A DNA stretch of 64,000 bases from Bradyrhizobium liaoningense (GTDB lineage: Bacteria; Pseudomonadota; Alphaproteobacteria; Rhizobiales; Xanthobacteraceae), in contig NZ_JAFCJS010000004.1 in assembly GCF_018130825.1 (NCBI RefSeq), positions 62,001 to 126,000 of the forward strand. Direction: 5' to 3'. This document shows positions 17,705 to 25,766 of this stretch, one piece after another. The notes under the pieces are model-generated. The model did no database searches, was not told the DNA's origin, and saw only the letters and a list, made by a program, of their open reading frames with translations. Both the position numbers and the translations under genes were made by a program. How positions within the stretch are numbered: position 1 is the stretch's first letter; every line of letters starts with the position of its first letter.

Positions 17705-18331
17705 CTACTCCCCCCAGATCCTCGCCAGCGTCGCGAGCCAGCAGCCTTCGCAATAGCGCGCGTCCTTGTAGTCGATCCAGTTGTGCGCATAGACGCGGTC
17801 GAGGGGGATGTCGTAGCGCGCGCGCAGCACCTTGACGAGAATCCTCCACGCCGCGACCTGCGCCTCTGTCGGTCCCGTCGTGACATCCGGATAGTTGCCG
17901 GCGAACTCGACACCGATCGAATTGTCGCGCACGACCTGGCGATAGGTCGGCCTGTTGTCGATGTACTTGTTGTCGTCGCGGTTGGCGCCGTCGCCGTGGG
18001 TCGGCACCAGGGTCTCGGCGACGGCCCAATAGACCGTGCCGTCAGTCTCGACCCACACCGTGACGCCGCGGCGCGTCGGATTCCTAGATTGCTCCGCGGC
18101 CCCGCCGCGTGCCGAGCCTGCCGGCCCCTCGGTCTGGTGCACGATGATGTTGCGCCAAGGATGGGCGCTGCGGACATCGCCCCACGGCGCGAGCCAGACG
18201 ATCTTCAGCCCCGGAATGTCGGGCGTGCCGGAGGCGCGTGCGATCGTCGCGAGCTCGGCATCGGTTGCGGCGGCTGGTGCGGTCAGGAAGAGTACGGCGA
18301 GAATGGCCGCGAGCAGGCGAGGCATCATCAT
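17705..18331 (-). CDS. Exported N-acetylmuramoyl-L-alanine amidase (amidase_2)
   Basis: A 208-residue precursor with a signal peptide (MMMPRLLAAILAVLFLTAPAAA). The PGRP/amidase_2 domain shows the zinc-site His in IIVHQTEG, a GVEFAGNY strand with Glu, and AHNWIDYKDARYCEGC near the C-terminus with the second His and a Cys pair. The enzyme would cleave the bond between muramic acid and the stem peptide in the periplasm. Three adjacent ATG codons exist at 18331, 18328 and 18325; a long upstream extension in the open frame is Arg-rich and unlikely. It lies just downstream of the diguanylate cyclase gene on the same strand. Confidence 0.85.
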   Translation of the reverse strand: MMMPRLLAAILAVLFLTAPAAATDAELATIARASGTPDIPGLKIVWLAPWGDVRSAHPWRNIIVHQTEGPAGSARGGAAEQSRNPTRRGVTVWVETDGTVYWAVAETLVPTHGDGANRDDNKYIDNRPTYRQVVRDNSIGVEFAGNYPDVTTGPTEAQVAAWRILVKVLRARYDIPLDRVYAHNWIDYKDARYCEGCWLATLARIWGE

Positions 18332-18365
18332 GCGGATCCAATAACGGACCCAATCGTAGCAGGCT

Positions 18366-19577
18366 TTATGCGAATGTGCGCTTGCTCTCAGCGAGCCCGA
18401 TCGGCTCCGGCGCGAGCGGCGGGGCCGGATCGTAGACCGCGAAATCGTTCTTGCCGTTCTTCTTGGCGGCATAGAGGGCGTGATCGGCATGCGCGATCAG
18501 GCGATCCGGGAATTGGCCGATGCCGCGGTCCCACTCGGCGACGCCGATCGAGATCGCAATCGGAATCTCCTTGGCCGTGCAGGCGACGGCATCCTGGCGG
18601 CAGACCTCGAGCACGCGGCGGGCGATCGCGGCCCCCTCGCGCAGCGACGACGACGGCAGCACGATGCAGAACTCGTCGCCGCCGGTGCGGGCGAGCATGT
18701 CGCCGGGCCGCAAGCGCGTCTGCGCCATCAGGGTGAAGTGGCGCAGGCACTCGTCGCCCGCGGCGTGGCCGTGGGTGTCGTTGATGGTCTTGAAGCCGTC
18801 GAGGTCGATCACCAGCAGCGAGAACGGCTCGCCGCTGCGCTCCGAGCGGGCGCATTCCTCGGACAGGCGCTGCAGCAGATGGCGCCGGTTGGCAACGCCA
18901 GTGAGATCGTCGAGCAGCGCGAGGTCGGCGACCTCACCCCGCAGCCGGTCCATCGCCATCAGCAGGAAGCCGAAATTGAGCGTCATCGACAGGAACAGGA
19001 GCCCCAGCACCATGACGGCATGGTTCTGACCGCCCGCGATCGCCGAGAAATCGTAGCCGAGCAGGTTGCCGACCGTACGCACCATGAGAAGCCCGATGAT
19101 GCTGAGGATGACGATGCCGGACAGCCGCGCGCCCGGGCTGACGCGGCCCTCCGGCGGCGACAGCAGCAGATGCAGCGCCAGCACCAGCGGCAGCCCCTGA
19201 CCGATCGTGTAGCTGAGCATGCGCAGCTGCATGTGCTCGAAGCCGATCATGAAGAACACGACGCCGGCAAGGCTCAGGCATTGCGTTGCGATCATGATGC
19301 GCCAGGAGACCGGCCGGCCATAGAAGCGCTGAATGCCCATGGCGGCGAAGCAGCTCGCCGCCATGACGCCGGCAGCGCCGAGCAGAAGCGGCACGGGGGA
19401 TGTGACGAACAGGCGGATCAGGGCCGTCATCGCGCCGGCCGCGCCGACGAAGGACGATGCCATCCAGAACCGCGCAGCCGCGAATTTCGGATAGGAGCGC
19501 GTCACATAGGCCCAGATCAGGCCGAGCGCGAGGAAGTTGACGACGAAGACCGTCCAGAGTGTCGGTACGTTCAGCAT
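18366..19577 (-). CDS. Membrane-bound diguanylate cyclase (GGDEF)
   Basis: A 403-residue protein. The first 215 residues hold about seven hydrophobic helices (a MASE-like sensor), followed by a GGDEF domain starting near LLDDLTGVANRRHLL. The active-site GGDEF is intact and an RPGD motif five residues before it forms the c-di-GMP inhibitory site, so product feedback is likely. It synthesises c-di-GMP at the inner membrane. The ATG at 19577 begins MLNVPTLWTVFVV, a good first membrane segment; an upstream ATG adds a Gly-rich tail and is less likely. The amidase gene follows 34 bases downstream and may be cotranscribed. Confidence 0.92.
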   Translation of the reverse strand: MLNVPTLWTVFVVNFLALGLIWAYVTRSYPKFAAARFWMASSFVGAAGAMTALIRLFVTSPVPLLLGAAGVMAASCFAAMGIQRFYGRPVSWRIMIATQCLSLAGVVFFMIGFEHMQLRMLSYTIGQGLPLVLALHLLLSPPEGRVSPGARLSGIVILSIIGLLMVRTVGNLLGYDFSAIAGGQNHAVMVLGLLFLSMTLNFGFLLMAMDRLRGEVADLALLDDLTGVANRRHLLQRLSEECARSERSGEPFSLLVIDLDGFKTINDTHGHAAGDECLRHFTLMAQTRLRPGDMLARTGGDEFCIVLPSSSLREGAAIARRVLEVCRQDAVACTAKEIPIAISIGVAEWDRGIGQFPDRLIAHADHALYAAKKNGKNDFAVYDPAPPLAPEPIGLAESKRTFA

Positions 19578-19981
19578 GGTGAGCACAGCGCGCGCAGCGT
19601 CGCCTCCCCCATTCCTGGCAGCCGTCCGTCCATGACCCATCCCCGTCTTCTTGCGGGGAATATTGCGCGCCCTGCGCTTAACGGAGTCTCACTGCGATCC
19701 TTCAAAGCGCGCCTTTGGTTTTGGATTCATGAACGGCGCGGCCGCGTTGTCGGATCGTTAGGCATGCCGCCGCCGTCCCGCGCGACGCGCTTGATGCGGA
19801 TTCGCGGGCAGAAATCACCCGAAAATGCATCTGAGCTGTGGATAACGCGATGACACGGATGTGACAGCACAGGGCAGAGCCCTGCGAATCTGCTGAGTTT
19901 ATGGTCGAGGATATTGCGAGGCTGGCCCTCCGCCGAGCATCCCTCGTGTCGCGTTCCACCATTAACCCCTAAGAGGATACT
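19578..19981. other. Intergenic region before the Lys/Ala peptide gene
   Basis: About 400 bases with no supported protein gene. A single 9-base match to the DnaA-box consensus (TGTGGATAA, 19837-19845) is present but not more than chance allows. The last 15 bases contain the AAGAGGA ribosome site of the micropeptide. The two promoters facing apart here are not identifiable by eye. Confidence 0.5.
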
Positions 19982-20050
19982 ATGGCTAAGAAAGCGAAGA
20001 AGGCGGCGAAGAAGAAGGCGAAAAAGGCCAAGAAGGCGAAGAAGAAGTAA
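19982..20050 (+). CDS. Lysine/alanine-only micropeptide, 22 residues
   Basis: An ATG at 19982 preceded by AAGAGGA six bases upstream opens a frame of 22 codons ending in TAA. The peptide contains only Met, Ala and Lys: MAKKAKKAAKKKAKKAKKAK followed by KK, with 15 lysines and net charge about +15. Both AAA/AAG and GCG/GCC/GCT codons are used, so it is not a simple triplet repeat. The pattern resembles the C-terminal tail of histone H1-like or nucleoid proteins and could bind DNA or RNA. A hairpin and a terminator follow within 100 bases, giving a compact gene. It is too short for standard gene calling. Confidence 0.6.
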   Translation: MAKKAKKAAKKKAKKAKKAKKK

Positions 20051-20120
20051 CGAGGCTTCTTTTTCTTTGCCCGGGTGGAGCCTCGCTCCGCCCGGGCGTC
20101 GGATGGAAGAGTTTGAAGGT

Positions 20121-20144
20121 AGCGGGCGCGAGGCCCGCTTTTTT
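20121..20144 (+). terminator. Intrinsic terminator after the micropeptide
   Basis: Stem AGCGGGC / GCCCGCT with a five-base loop is followed by TTTTTT. A second, stronger GC hairpin (GCCCGGG...CCCGGGC, 20069-20097) without a T-run lies between the stop codon and this terminator. Confidence 0.85.
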
Positions 20145-20168
20145 ATTGCGCCGCGCTCAGCTAGCGCG

Positions 20169-20330
20169 TCTCCCTCTCCCCGTTCTTACGGGGCCGCGAC
20201 GAGCTTCGCTCGCGCTGAGAGGGTTGGGGTGAGAGGCCTCTCTCCACACGCGCGACTGCCGCGGGACCTGTACCCCCTCACCCGGATCGCAAGAGCGATC
20301 CGACCTCTCCCCGCAAGCGGGGAGAGGTGA
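20169..20330. repeat. Dispersed palindromic repeat with CTCTCCCCGC arms
   Basis: Contains CCCTCTCCCC, a GAGGGTTGGGGTGAGAGG centre and the hairpin CTCTCCCCGCAAGCGGGGAG near its end. This type of element is common between rhizobial genes. No open frame in it is credible. Confidence 0.65.
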
Positions 20331-20357
20331 AGGAAGTAGCGGGGACGAGGCGAAGAG

Positions 20358-20969
20358 CTACCTCTCCGCAAACGCCAGCTTGGCGCCGAGTGCGGCAAAG
20401 CCCGCCGCAAAGCTGCGACGCAGCCAGGCCATCACGGCGGGGCGGGAGATGACGCGCTCGCGCACCGAGGCGGCACACAGGCCATAGATGGCGAACACCA
20501 CAAAGGTCATCGCCATGAAGGCACCGCTCAATTCGAGCATCCGCGCCAGCACATGGGTCTCGTCCGCCGCGATGAACTGCGGCAGGAAGGCGAGGAAGAA
20601 GATCGACAGTTTGGGATTGAGGATGTTGATCAGGAAGCCGGTGACGACGACCCGGCCGCTCGACCGCTCGCGGATCTCGCCCTCTACCGCCAGCGCCCCG
20701 GTTTCGCGTAGCGCCTGCCAGGACATGTAGAGCAGATAGAGCACGCCGCCCCATTTCAGCGCGGCGAAGGCGAGCGCGCTGGTGTGGAGCACGGCGGCAA
20801 GCCCGAGCATCGCAGCACACATGTGCGGCACGATCCCGAGCGTGCAGCCGAAGGCGGCAGCGAGACTGGCGCGCGAGCCGCGCGTCAGTGCCGCCGCCAA
20901 GGTGTAGAGCACGCCGGTGCCGGGCGAGGCGACCACGATCAGCGAGGTAAGCAGGAAGGACCAGGACAT
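20358..20969 (-). CDS. LysE/RhtB-family amino-acid exporter
   Basis: A 203-residue inner-membrane protein with about six helices. Family marks are the ASPGTGVLYTLAAALTRG segment following helix 1 (PGP-like motif with T), and GFLINILNPKLSIFFLAFLP, the conserved NPK motif, near the middle. Members export amino acids or homoserine lactones using the proton gradient; substrate cannot be assigned. The gene stands alone, with a repeat downstream and a response-regulator gene upstream on the same strand separated by 56 bases. Confidence 0.9.
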   Translation of the reverse strand: MSWSFLLTSLIVVASPGTGVLYTLAAALTRGSRASLAAAFGCTLGIVPHMCAAMLGLAAVLHTSALAFAALKWGGVLYLLYMSWQALRETGALAVEGEIRERSSGRVVVTGFLINILNPKLSIFFLAFLPQFIAADETHVLARMLELSGAFMAMTFVVFAIYGLCAASVRERVISRPAVMAWLRRSFAAGFAALGAKLAFAER

Positions 20970-21025
20970 GGGCCAACGCTATCACCCCGCCTCGCGGCAG
21001 GAAAGTCGGGCGGCGCGATCGGTCC

Positions 21026-21400
21026 TCAGGACAGCTGTGCGATCTCGGCCTCGCGCAGCACATCGAGCGGCGCCCACGGCTTGGCCCAGAATTTCGCCCC
21101 GTCCGGCAAGGGCTGTTTCAAGGGACGCCCGGAGGTGACGACGACGTCGAGCTTCGGATTGCGATCCTTGGCGACATACGCAAGCTCGACGCCGTTCATG
21201 CGCCCCGCAAGCTGCACGTCGGTCAGCATCAGGCATAGCGCACCGGCATTCTTATCCAGCACGCGTTCGGCCGCCTCGGCGCTTTCGCACTGAATGACCT
21301 GATAGCCGCTCTCTTCCAGCAGGACACACAGCATCTCGCGCTGCATGGCGTCGTCTTCAACGATGAGCGCTGTCGCGCGAAATGGCTTTGCTTGTCCCAT
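21026..21400 (-). CDS. Single-domain response regulator (CheY-like)
   Basis: A 124-residue receiver domain without output domain. The acidic pair is in IVEDDAM (residues 15-17), the phospho-acceptor Asp61 in LMLTDVQLAG, the conserved Ser/Thr in VVTSGRP and the Lys in FWAKPW. It would receive phosphate from a histidine kinase and act through protein contacts. No kinase gene is adjacent; the hybrid kinase at 42-44 kb is 21 kb away, so its partner is unknown. Confidence 0.9.
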   Translation of the reverse strand: MGQAKPFRATALIVEDDAMQREMLCVLLEESGYQVIQCESAEAAERVLDKNAGALCLMLTDVQLAGRMNGVELAYVAKDRNPKLDVVVTSGRPLKQPLPDGAKFWAKPWAPLDVLREAEIAQLS

Positions 21401-21524
21401 CGACGGCTCCCAAAATACCTGCGTCGGTAACCTATGTTAAAAACCCCGAGCGGCTACGGTTCGGTTTCATTTCAAAAAAATGTAAACCGTGGTTCCATGA
21501 CCGCGAACTTGACGGGGGGATTTC

Positions 21525-22355
21525 ATGACTGCGATTCGCGGTGCCGCCGCCATCACGGGAGCCGCCAGCGGCATCGGTCGCGCGCTGGCCATCGAGCTGG
21601 CCCAGCGCGGCTGCGACCTCGCGCTCGCCGATCGCGACGAGGCCGGACTGAAGACGCTCGCCACCGAGATCGGACAAGGGCGCAAGATCAGCCTGCATCG
21701 CGTCGACGTCGGCGAGCGTGATGACATCGCGCAATTCGCGGCCGAGGCGATCGCGGCGCATCCCACGCTCGGCCTCGTCGTCAACAATGCCGGCGTGGCG
21801 CTGCTGGGCACGTTCGAGGAGATCGACCAGGCGCAGATGGAGTGGCTGTTCGGCATCAATTTCTGGGGCGTGGTGCACGGCACGCGCGCCTTCCTGCCGC
21901 ACCTGAAGACGCTGTCTGAGGCGCACATCGTCAACATCTCGTCGATCTTCGGCATCATCGTTCCGCCGGGGCAATCGGCCTATGCCGCGGCAAAATTCGC
22001 GGCGCGTGGCTTTTCCGAAAGCGTGCGGCACGAGCTTGCAGTTGCGGGCAGTCCCGTCAAACTGGCGGTGGTGCATCCCGGCGGCATCGCCACCGCGATC
22101 GCGCGTAACTCCCGCACCGGAGCCGGCGTCGCCGACAATGCGCGCCGCGCGCAGATGATCGAGCGCTTCGAAAACGCGGCGAAGACCACGCCCAAGGACG
22201 CTGCGCTGCGCATCATCAAGGGCATCGAGAGAAACGAGCCCCGCATCCTGATAGGCAACGACGCCCGCTTCATGGACATCTTGCAGCGCTTCCGCCCGGG
22301 AACGTATTGGGCGCCGCTGCAGCGCAGGCTGGAAAAGATGGCGAAGGGGAAGTGA
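21525..22355 (+). CDS. Short-chain dehydrogenase/reductase
   Basis: A 276-residue SDR enzyme of the classical type. The cofactor motif TGAASGIG is at residues 11-18, followed by an acidic residue in ADRDE that favours NAD over NADP; NNAG lies near 88-91, and the catalytic Ser-Tyr-Lys set is in NISSIFG and YAAAKFA. The C-terminal extension with ERFENAAKTTPKDAALRI is shared with acetoin-dehydrogenase-like rhizobial SDRs. The substrate is unknown. It starts at ATG 21525, divergent from the response-regulator gene. Confidence 0.9.
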   Translation: MTAIRGAAAITGAASGIGRALAIELAQRGCDLALADRDEAGLKTLATEIGQGRKISLHRVDVGERDDIAQFAAEAIAAHPTLGLVVNNAGVALLGTFEEIDQAQMEWLFGINFWGVVHGTRAFLPHLKTLSEAHIVNISSIFGIIVPPGQSAYAAAKFAARGFSESVRHELAVAGSPVKLAVVHPGGIATAIARNSRTGAGVADNARRAQMIERFENAAKTTPKDAALRIIKGIERNEPRILIGNDARFMDILQRFRPGTYWAPLQRRLEKMAKGK

Positions 22356-22393
22356 GCCGGGGACGCGATGGCGTTGCCTCGCCCTTCGCTGCC

Positions 22394-22482
22394 GTAGGGT
22401 GGGCAAAGCGTAGCGTGCCCACGACTTCCGACAACCGATGGAAATCGTGGGCACGGCGCTTCGCGCCTTTGCCCACCCCTAC
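22394..22482. repeat. GTAGGGTGGG palindromic repeat, copy 1 of 3
   Basis: Inverted arms GTAGGGTGGGCAAAGCG and CTTTGCCCACCCCTAC-like surround a short spacer with GTGCCCACGA and TCGTGGGCAC. The same design appears at 41115-41205 and 52453-52541. Confidence 0.75.
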
Positions 22483-22498
22483 AAGACCGTGTGGGTAC

Positions 22499-23305
22499 TC
22501 ACTGCCCCGCGAGCCGATCCGCGAAATACCCGATGGTCTTGCGGTAGACCACCGCCCTGTTCCACTCGCGCATCGCCTCGAAATTGGCGGTGCCTTCTCC
22601 GTAGGGCTGGCCCATCTTGAAGCCGCTGGTGTGCAAGAGGTTCGCGGTCGAGGCGAGCACGTCGGGGACGCTGTGGCGGAGGTCGACATGGCCGTCGCCG
22701 TCAAAATCGACACCGTACTTGATGTAGGACGACGGCAGGAACTGGGTCTGGCCGATCTCGCCGGCATAGGCGCCGATGAGGTCGCGCAGCGGCAGGTCGC
22801 CGCGCTGCACGATCTTGAGGGCGGCGAGCATCTCGCCCTGGAACAGGTCGGTGCGGCGGCAGTCATGTGCCAGCGTCGCCAGCGTGCGGATCACCGGCAG
22901 CTTGCCGATGTCGCCCTTGCCGAAATCGCTCTCCAGTCCCCAGATCGCGACCAGGATATAGCGCGGCACACCGAACTGCTGCTCGATGCGCGAGAGCAGC
23001 GCGGCGTGACGCTGCAGCAGCGCCCTGCCGCCATTGATGCGGCCCGGACCGACACGGGTCGAGACATACTGCTCAAAGCTCTTGTTGAAGGTGTAGCGCT
23101 GGCGCCGGTCGAAGGCGAGCACGGCGCCATCCTGGGTGATGCCGCTGAACGCCGCACTGGTCACGCCCGCCGAAACGCCGGCCGCTTGCGCCTCCGAGGC
23201 CATGGTGGCGATGAAGCCGTTGAAGTCGCCGCCGCAGCGCGCGGCCTGCGCCGAGCCGCCGGCCAGCGAAAGGACGACGGCGGTGGCGAGAAGCGATCTC
23301 AACAT
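22499..23305 (-). CDS. Lytic murein transglycosylase (MltB/SLT_2 type)
   Basis: A 268-residue exported enzyme with a signal peptide (first 20 residues, ending SAQA). The SLT_2 domain carries the catalytic Glu125 in GLESDFG, the IGQTQFLPSSY substrate segment, and GDGHVDLRHSVPDVLAST later. It cleaves the glycan backbone of peptidoglycan to anhydro-muropeptides in the periplasm. There is no lipobox, so it should be soluble, unlike E. coli MltB. It stands alone, convergent with the SDR gene across a repeat. Confidence 0.92.
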   Translation of the reverse strand: MLRSLLATAVVLSLAGGSAQAARCGGDFNGFIATMASEAQAAGVSAGVTSAAFSGITQDGAVLAFDRRQRYTFNKSFEQYVSTRVGPGRINGGRALLQRHAALLSRIEQQFGVPRYILVAIWGLESDFGKGDIGKLPVIRTLATLAHDCRRTDLFQGEMLAALKIVQRGDLPLRDLIGAYAGEIGQTQFLPSSYIKYGVDFDGDGHVDLRHSVPDVLASTANLLHTSGFKMGQPYGEGTANFEAMREWNRAVVYRKTIGYFADRLAGQ

Positions 23306-23451
23306 GCGGGGAAATCCTCTGAAAATATGCGTAGGGAAAGCGGATCATGCCCGGGAACAGGATTCGCGTCAAAGCGGCAAAACCTCGCCAGAACCAACCA
23401 TGCGCCGGGTGCGACTAAAGGGAGCGCTCACCCCGTCCCCAACGAATCGAG

Positions 23452-24393
23452 ATGACCATGCCCATTCCGTACCGGATGCTTGCTGTCCTCGCCTTGGTCT
23501 CGTTCCACGCCGTCACCACCGCCACCGCGCAAACCCGCGATGTCGCCGGCGCGCGCGATTATCCCGGCATCGGCCGGTTCACCGGCAGTGTCATCACCGG
23601 CTATGTGGTGAAGGATTTTGATGCGGCGCGGATGCAGGCGGCTCCCTTCAAGGACGGCCAGCCCACCGATGCCCGCCGGCTCGAAGGCCGCATCGTCCGC
23701 ATCGCCTATCGCACCAATCCCGGCCCCTCGATCCTGGAAGTGTCGCGCAATTTCGAGACGAAGCTCGCAAAGGCCGGGTTCGAGACCTTGCTCGCCTGCG
23801 ACACCGAGGCCTGCGGCGCCATTCCCTTCACCGAGAGCGTCGACACGCTGCCGATCCCGCAGATGTGGATCGACGGCTTCAACTACCGCTATTTTGCCGG
23901 CCGCAAGAGCGAGGGCGGCCGCGAGACCTATGCCAGCGTCCTCGTCAGCCAGAACAACCAGGAGATCTATGCGCAGGTCACCGTCGCCGAGGTGGGCGCG
24001 ATCGCCAACAAGATGGTCGATGCCGCCGCGATGGCGAAGGGTCTTGGTGAGACCGGCCACATCGCGCTCTACGGCATCTATTTCGACACCGACAAGGCGG
24101 TGCTGAAGCCGGAGAGCCGCCCGACGCTGGAGCAGATCGCAAAGCTCTTGACCAGCCAGCCGCAGCTCAGCGTCTTCATCGTCGGCCACACCGACAGCCA
24201 GGGCGCCTATGAATACAATCTCGACCTCTCCAGGCGGCGCGCCGAGGCGGTTGCCGCCGAACTGGTGAAGAGCTTTCGCATCGCGCAAGGACGGCTGCGC
24301 ACCGCCGGCGTCGGATTGCTGGCACCGGTCGACTCGAATGCAACGGATGCCGGCCGCGCGCTGAACCGGCGGGTGGAGCTGGTGGCGCCGTGA
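23452..24393 (+). CDS. OmpA-family protein with N-terminal DUF4892-like domain
   Basis: A 313-residue exported protein. The signal peptide ends near TATAQ (about residue 27). The middle part (residues 30-200) resembles DUF4892, and the C-terminal OmpA peptidoglycan-binding domain begins at IYFDTDKAVLKPES, with GHTDSQGAYEYNLDLSRRRA as the conserved helix. The protein probably anchors to peptidoglycan in the periplasm or outer membrane. An ATG three codons later (23458) is an equally possible start. It is divergent from the transglycosylase gene, suggesting a shared cell-wall context. Confidence 0.87.
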   Translation: MTMPIPYRMLAVLALVSFHAVTTATAQTRDVAGARDYPGIGRFTGSVITGYVVKDFDAARMQAAPFKDGQPTDARRLEGRIVRIAYRTNPGPSILEVSRNFETKLAKAGFETLLACDTEACGAIPFTESVDTLPIPQMWIDGFNYRYFAGRKSEGGRETYASVLVSQNNQEIYAQVTVAEVGAIANKMVDAAAMAKGLGETGHIALYGIYFDTDKAVLKPESRPTLEQIAKLLTSQPQLSVFIVGHTDSQGAYEYNLDLSRRRAEAVAAELVKSFRIAQGRLRTAGVGLLAPVDSNATDAGRALNRRVELVAP

Positions 24394-24475
24394 TGGGGAT
24401 GCACTCGCGGGTTTGATGCGCATCAACGTCGCTAGGCGGGCAACATGCGAGGGAGAGCCTGCGCCCTCTCCTCTC

Positions 24476-24580
24476 GTCATTCCGGGGCGCGCATAGCGCG
24501 AACCCGGAATCCATTGAGCGGCAGAGCTGGTGGATGAATGGATTCCGGGTTCGCGACTTCGTCGCGCCCCGGAAAGACGG
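24476..24580. repeat. CATTCCGGGGCGC palindromic repeat, copy 1 of 2
   Basis: Left arm GTCATTCCGGGGCGCG with CGAACCCGGAATCCATT; the right arm is the complement, GGATTCCGGGTTCGCG and CGCGCCCCGGAA. A second copy lies at 30995-31104. Confidence 0.75.
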
Positions 24581-24629
24581 ATGAGAGAGTTGCCGCTATA
24601 ATGTTGATGCTCTCGCCGCGCTGCCGAGC

Positions 24630-24977
24630 ATGAGGCAATCAGCGATGCCCAATATCAAGCCCACATCACCCCGCCTCTTTCGCATCCCGCTGTTCCGCCT
24701 GCTCGCCATCAATCTTGCGATCGGCGCCTGCGCGGCAGTGCTGCTGGTCGGCGGGCTGCTCTGGCTTAACCCCGGGCATCTGCGCGAGCTGATCTTCGCC
24801 GACCGCACGCCGGGCATCGCGCTTGTTCTGCTGCTCGCCTCCTTCCTCATCACCTTCGGTTCCGCCGCAATGGGCAGCGCGATCATGGCGCAGGGACGTA
24901 AAGAGGATGATGGCAAGCGCGGCGGCGGATCGCGGCTCGCCGTTCAGGAGATGGCGCAGCGCCCGCGCACGCGGTGA
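24630..24977 (+). CDS. Small two-span membrane protein
   Basis: A 115-residue hypothetical protein, or 110 residues from a second ATG at 24645. Two hydrophobic helices are clear, around residues 25-46 (LLAINLAIGACAAVLLVGGL) and 60-83 (GIALVLLLASFLITFGSAAM), with a basic C-terminus (GRKEDDGKRGGG). Both termini are probably cytoplasmic. I recall similar short proteins in Bradyrhizobium genomes but no function. It is flanked by a repeat and by a gene-poor stretch. Confidence 0.6.
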   Translation: MRQSAMPNIKPTSPRLFRIPLFRLLAINLAIGACAAVLLVGGLLWLNPGHLRELIFADRTPGIALVLLLASFLITFGSAAMGSAIMAQGRKEDDGKRGGGSRLAVQEMAQRPRTR

Positions 24978-25223
24978 GATATCCACCGCGGCGATGGAAC
25001 TCGTCTCCACCCGAGGGAACCGTTGGTCTGCAGCAGACGGAAGAGGTGCAGCGGAACGCAATTCCCTACAGGGCGCGCAACGCCCGCTGCATTGCGACAA
25101 CAGCAAGATGAACAAAGTGATTTGATGATCCAAACAATTGCTTCGATGTGCATGGGAACTCGATTTTCACGATCGCTGCATATCTGCTGCGCTCGCTGCG
25201 ACACCAACGCTCTCACGATTTGG

Positions 25224-25251
25224 CTTGCCACGGCATGACACAGCCTATAAT
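25224..25251 (+). promoter_or_regulatory. Possible promoter of a short RNA
   Basis: A perfect TATAAT at 25246-25251 lies 16 bases after CTTGCC (25224-25229), a near match to the alphaproteobacterial -35 CTTGAC. It is in an AT-richer gap without genes. Confidence 0.4.
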
Positions 25252-25257
25252 CTTCTA

Positions 25258-25337
25258 TTTTAGGTTGTTGCCCTGCCAGCCCCGGGCGACACTGAAGACC
25301 AAAAATAGACGGCGGGCTTTGCGGCCCGCCGTTTATT
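25258..25337 (+). ncRNA. Possible short non-coding transcript
   Basis: About 80 bases between a TATAAT box and a strong terminator hairpin (ACGGCGGGC / GCCCGCCGT, 25309-25332, followed by TTATT). No start codon with a ribosome site lies inside. The 534-base gap 24978-25511 has no other supported content. The same hairpin core occurs after rpoD (26262-26291), so the terminator may be a shared type. Expression is unproven. Confidence 0.3.
25309..25337 (+). terminator. Intrinsic terminator
   Basis: A nine-pair GC stem with loop TTTGCG and a following TTTATT tail. It is not close to the end of any annotated protein gene on the plus strand (the nearest ends at 24977). Confidence 0.75.
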
Positions 25338-25511
25338 GAGGGTTCGCACCGGACCTTCGAAAAGCGCACGGCGCTTGCATCCTGCAAACAGCTTCCCTCC
25401 TGCAAAAAGTGTCGCCGATCGACGGCGCGGAGAGATCCGCAAGACCACGGCTGCATGCGGACAATCGCGAAAGCCATTTGACTGCGGCGTCCTGATCGAC
25501 GACAAGCCGCC

Positions 25512-25748
25512 ATGGCCAAAAAACCCGGAACCAACCCCAAAGGCGAATTCGCCTTCTTCAACGTCGTCTATGAAGACGGCTCCCAGCGCTCCAATCGCCG
25601 CGTGCCCACCGAGCTGCTCGGCGGCCTCGACGGCGACGAGCCCGCCCGCAGCTTCATCATGGAGCAGGACCGCGAGATCGCGGAGAAGAGCGGCCGCCCG
25701 CCGCTGGCGATCAAGAGCCTCGATCGGGTGGGGGCGAAGAAGAAGTAG
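25512..25748 (+). CDS. Small conserved hypothetical protein
   Basis: A 78-residue soluble, basic protein starting MAKKPGTNPKGEFAFFNVVY and ending with GAKKK. The middle contains a Leu-Gly-Gly-Leu-Asp turn and a Glu-rich helix (SFIMEQDREIAEKSG). No domain is recognised. It appears to be the type of short protein conserved across Bradyrhizobiaceae. It is convergent with the DUF393 gene, 18 bases apart. Confidence 0.7.
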   Translation: MAKKPGTNPKGEFAFFNVVYEDGSQRSNRRVPTELLGGLDGDEPARSFIMEQDREIAEKSGRPPLAIKSLDRVGAKKK

Positions 25749-25766
25749 GCCGACATCGGCAGGCGC

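Noticed and set aside
19837..19845. Perfect DnaA-box match TGTGGATAA
   Set aside because: A single 9-base match is expected about once in this much sequence on two strands; no cluster, AT-rich unwinding element or partner genes nearby.
18480..19853. 457-codon frame opposite the diguanylate cyclase gene
   Set aside because: Low-complexity Arg/Gln/His composition, while the minus strand has an intact GGDEF and I-site.
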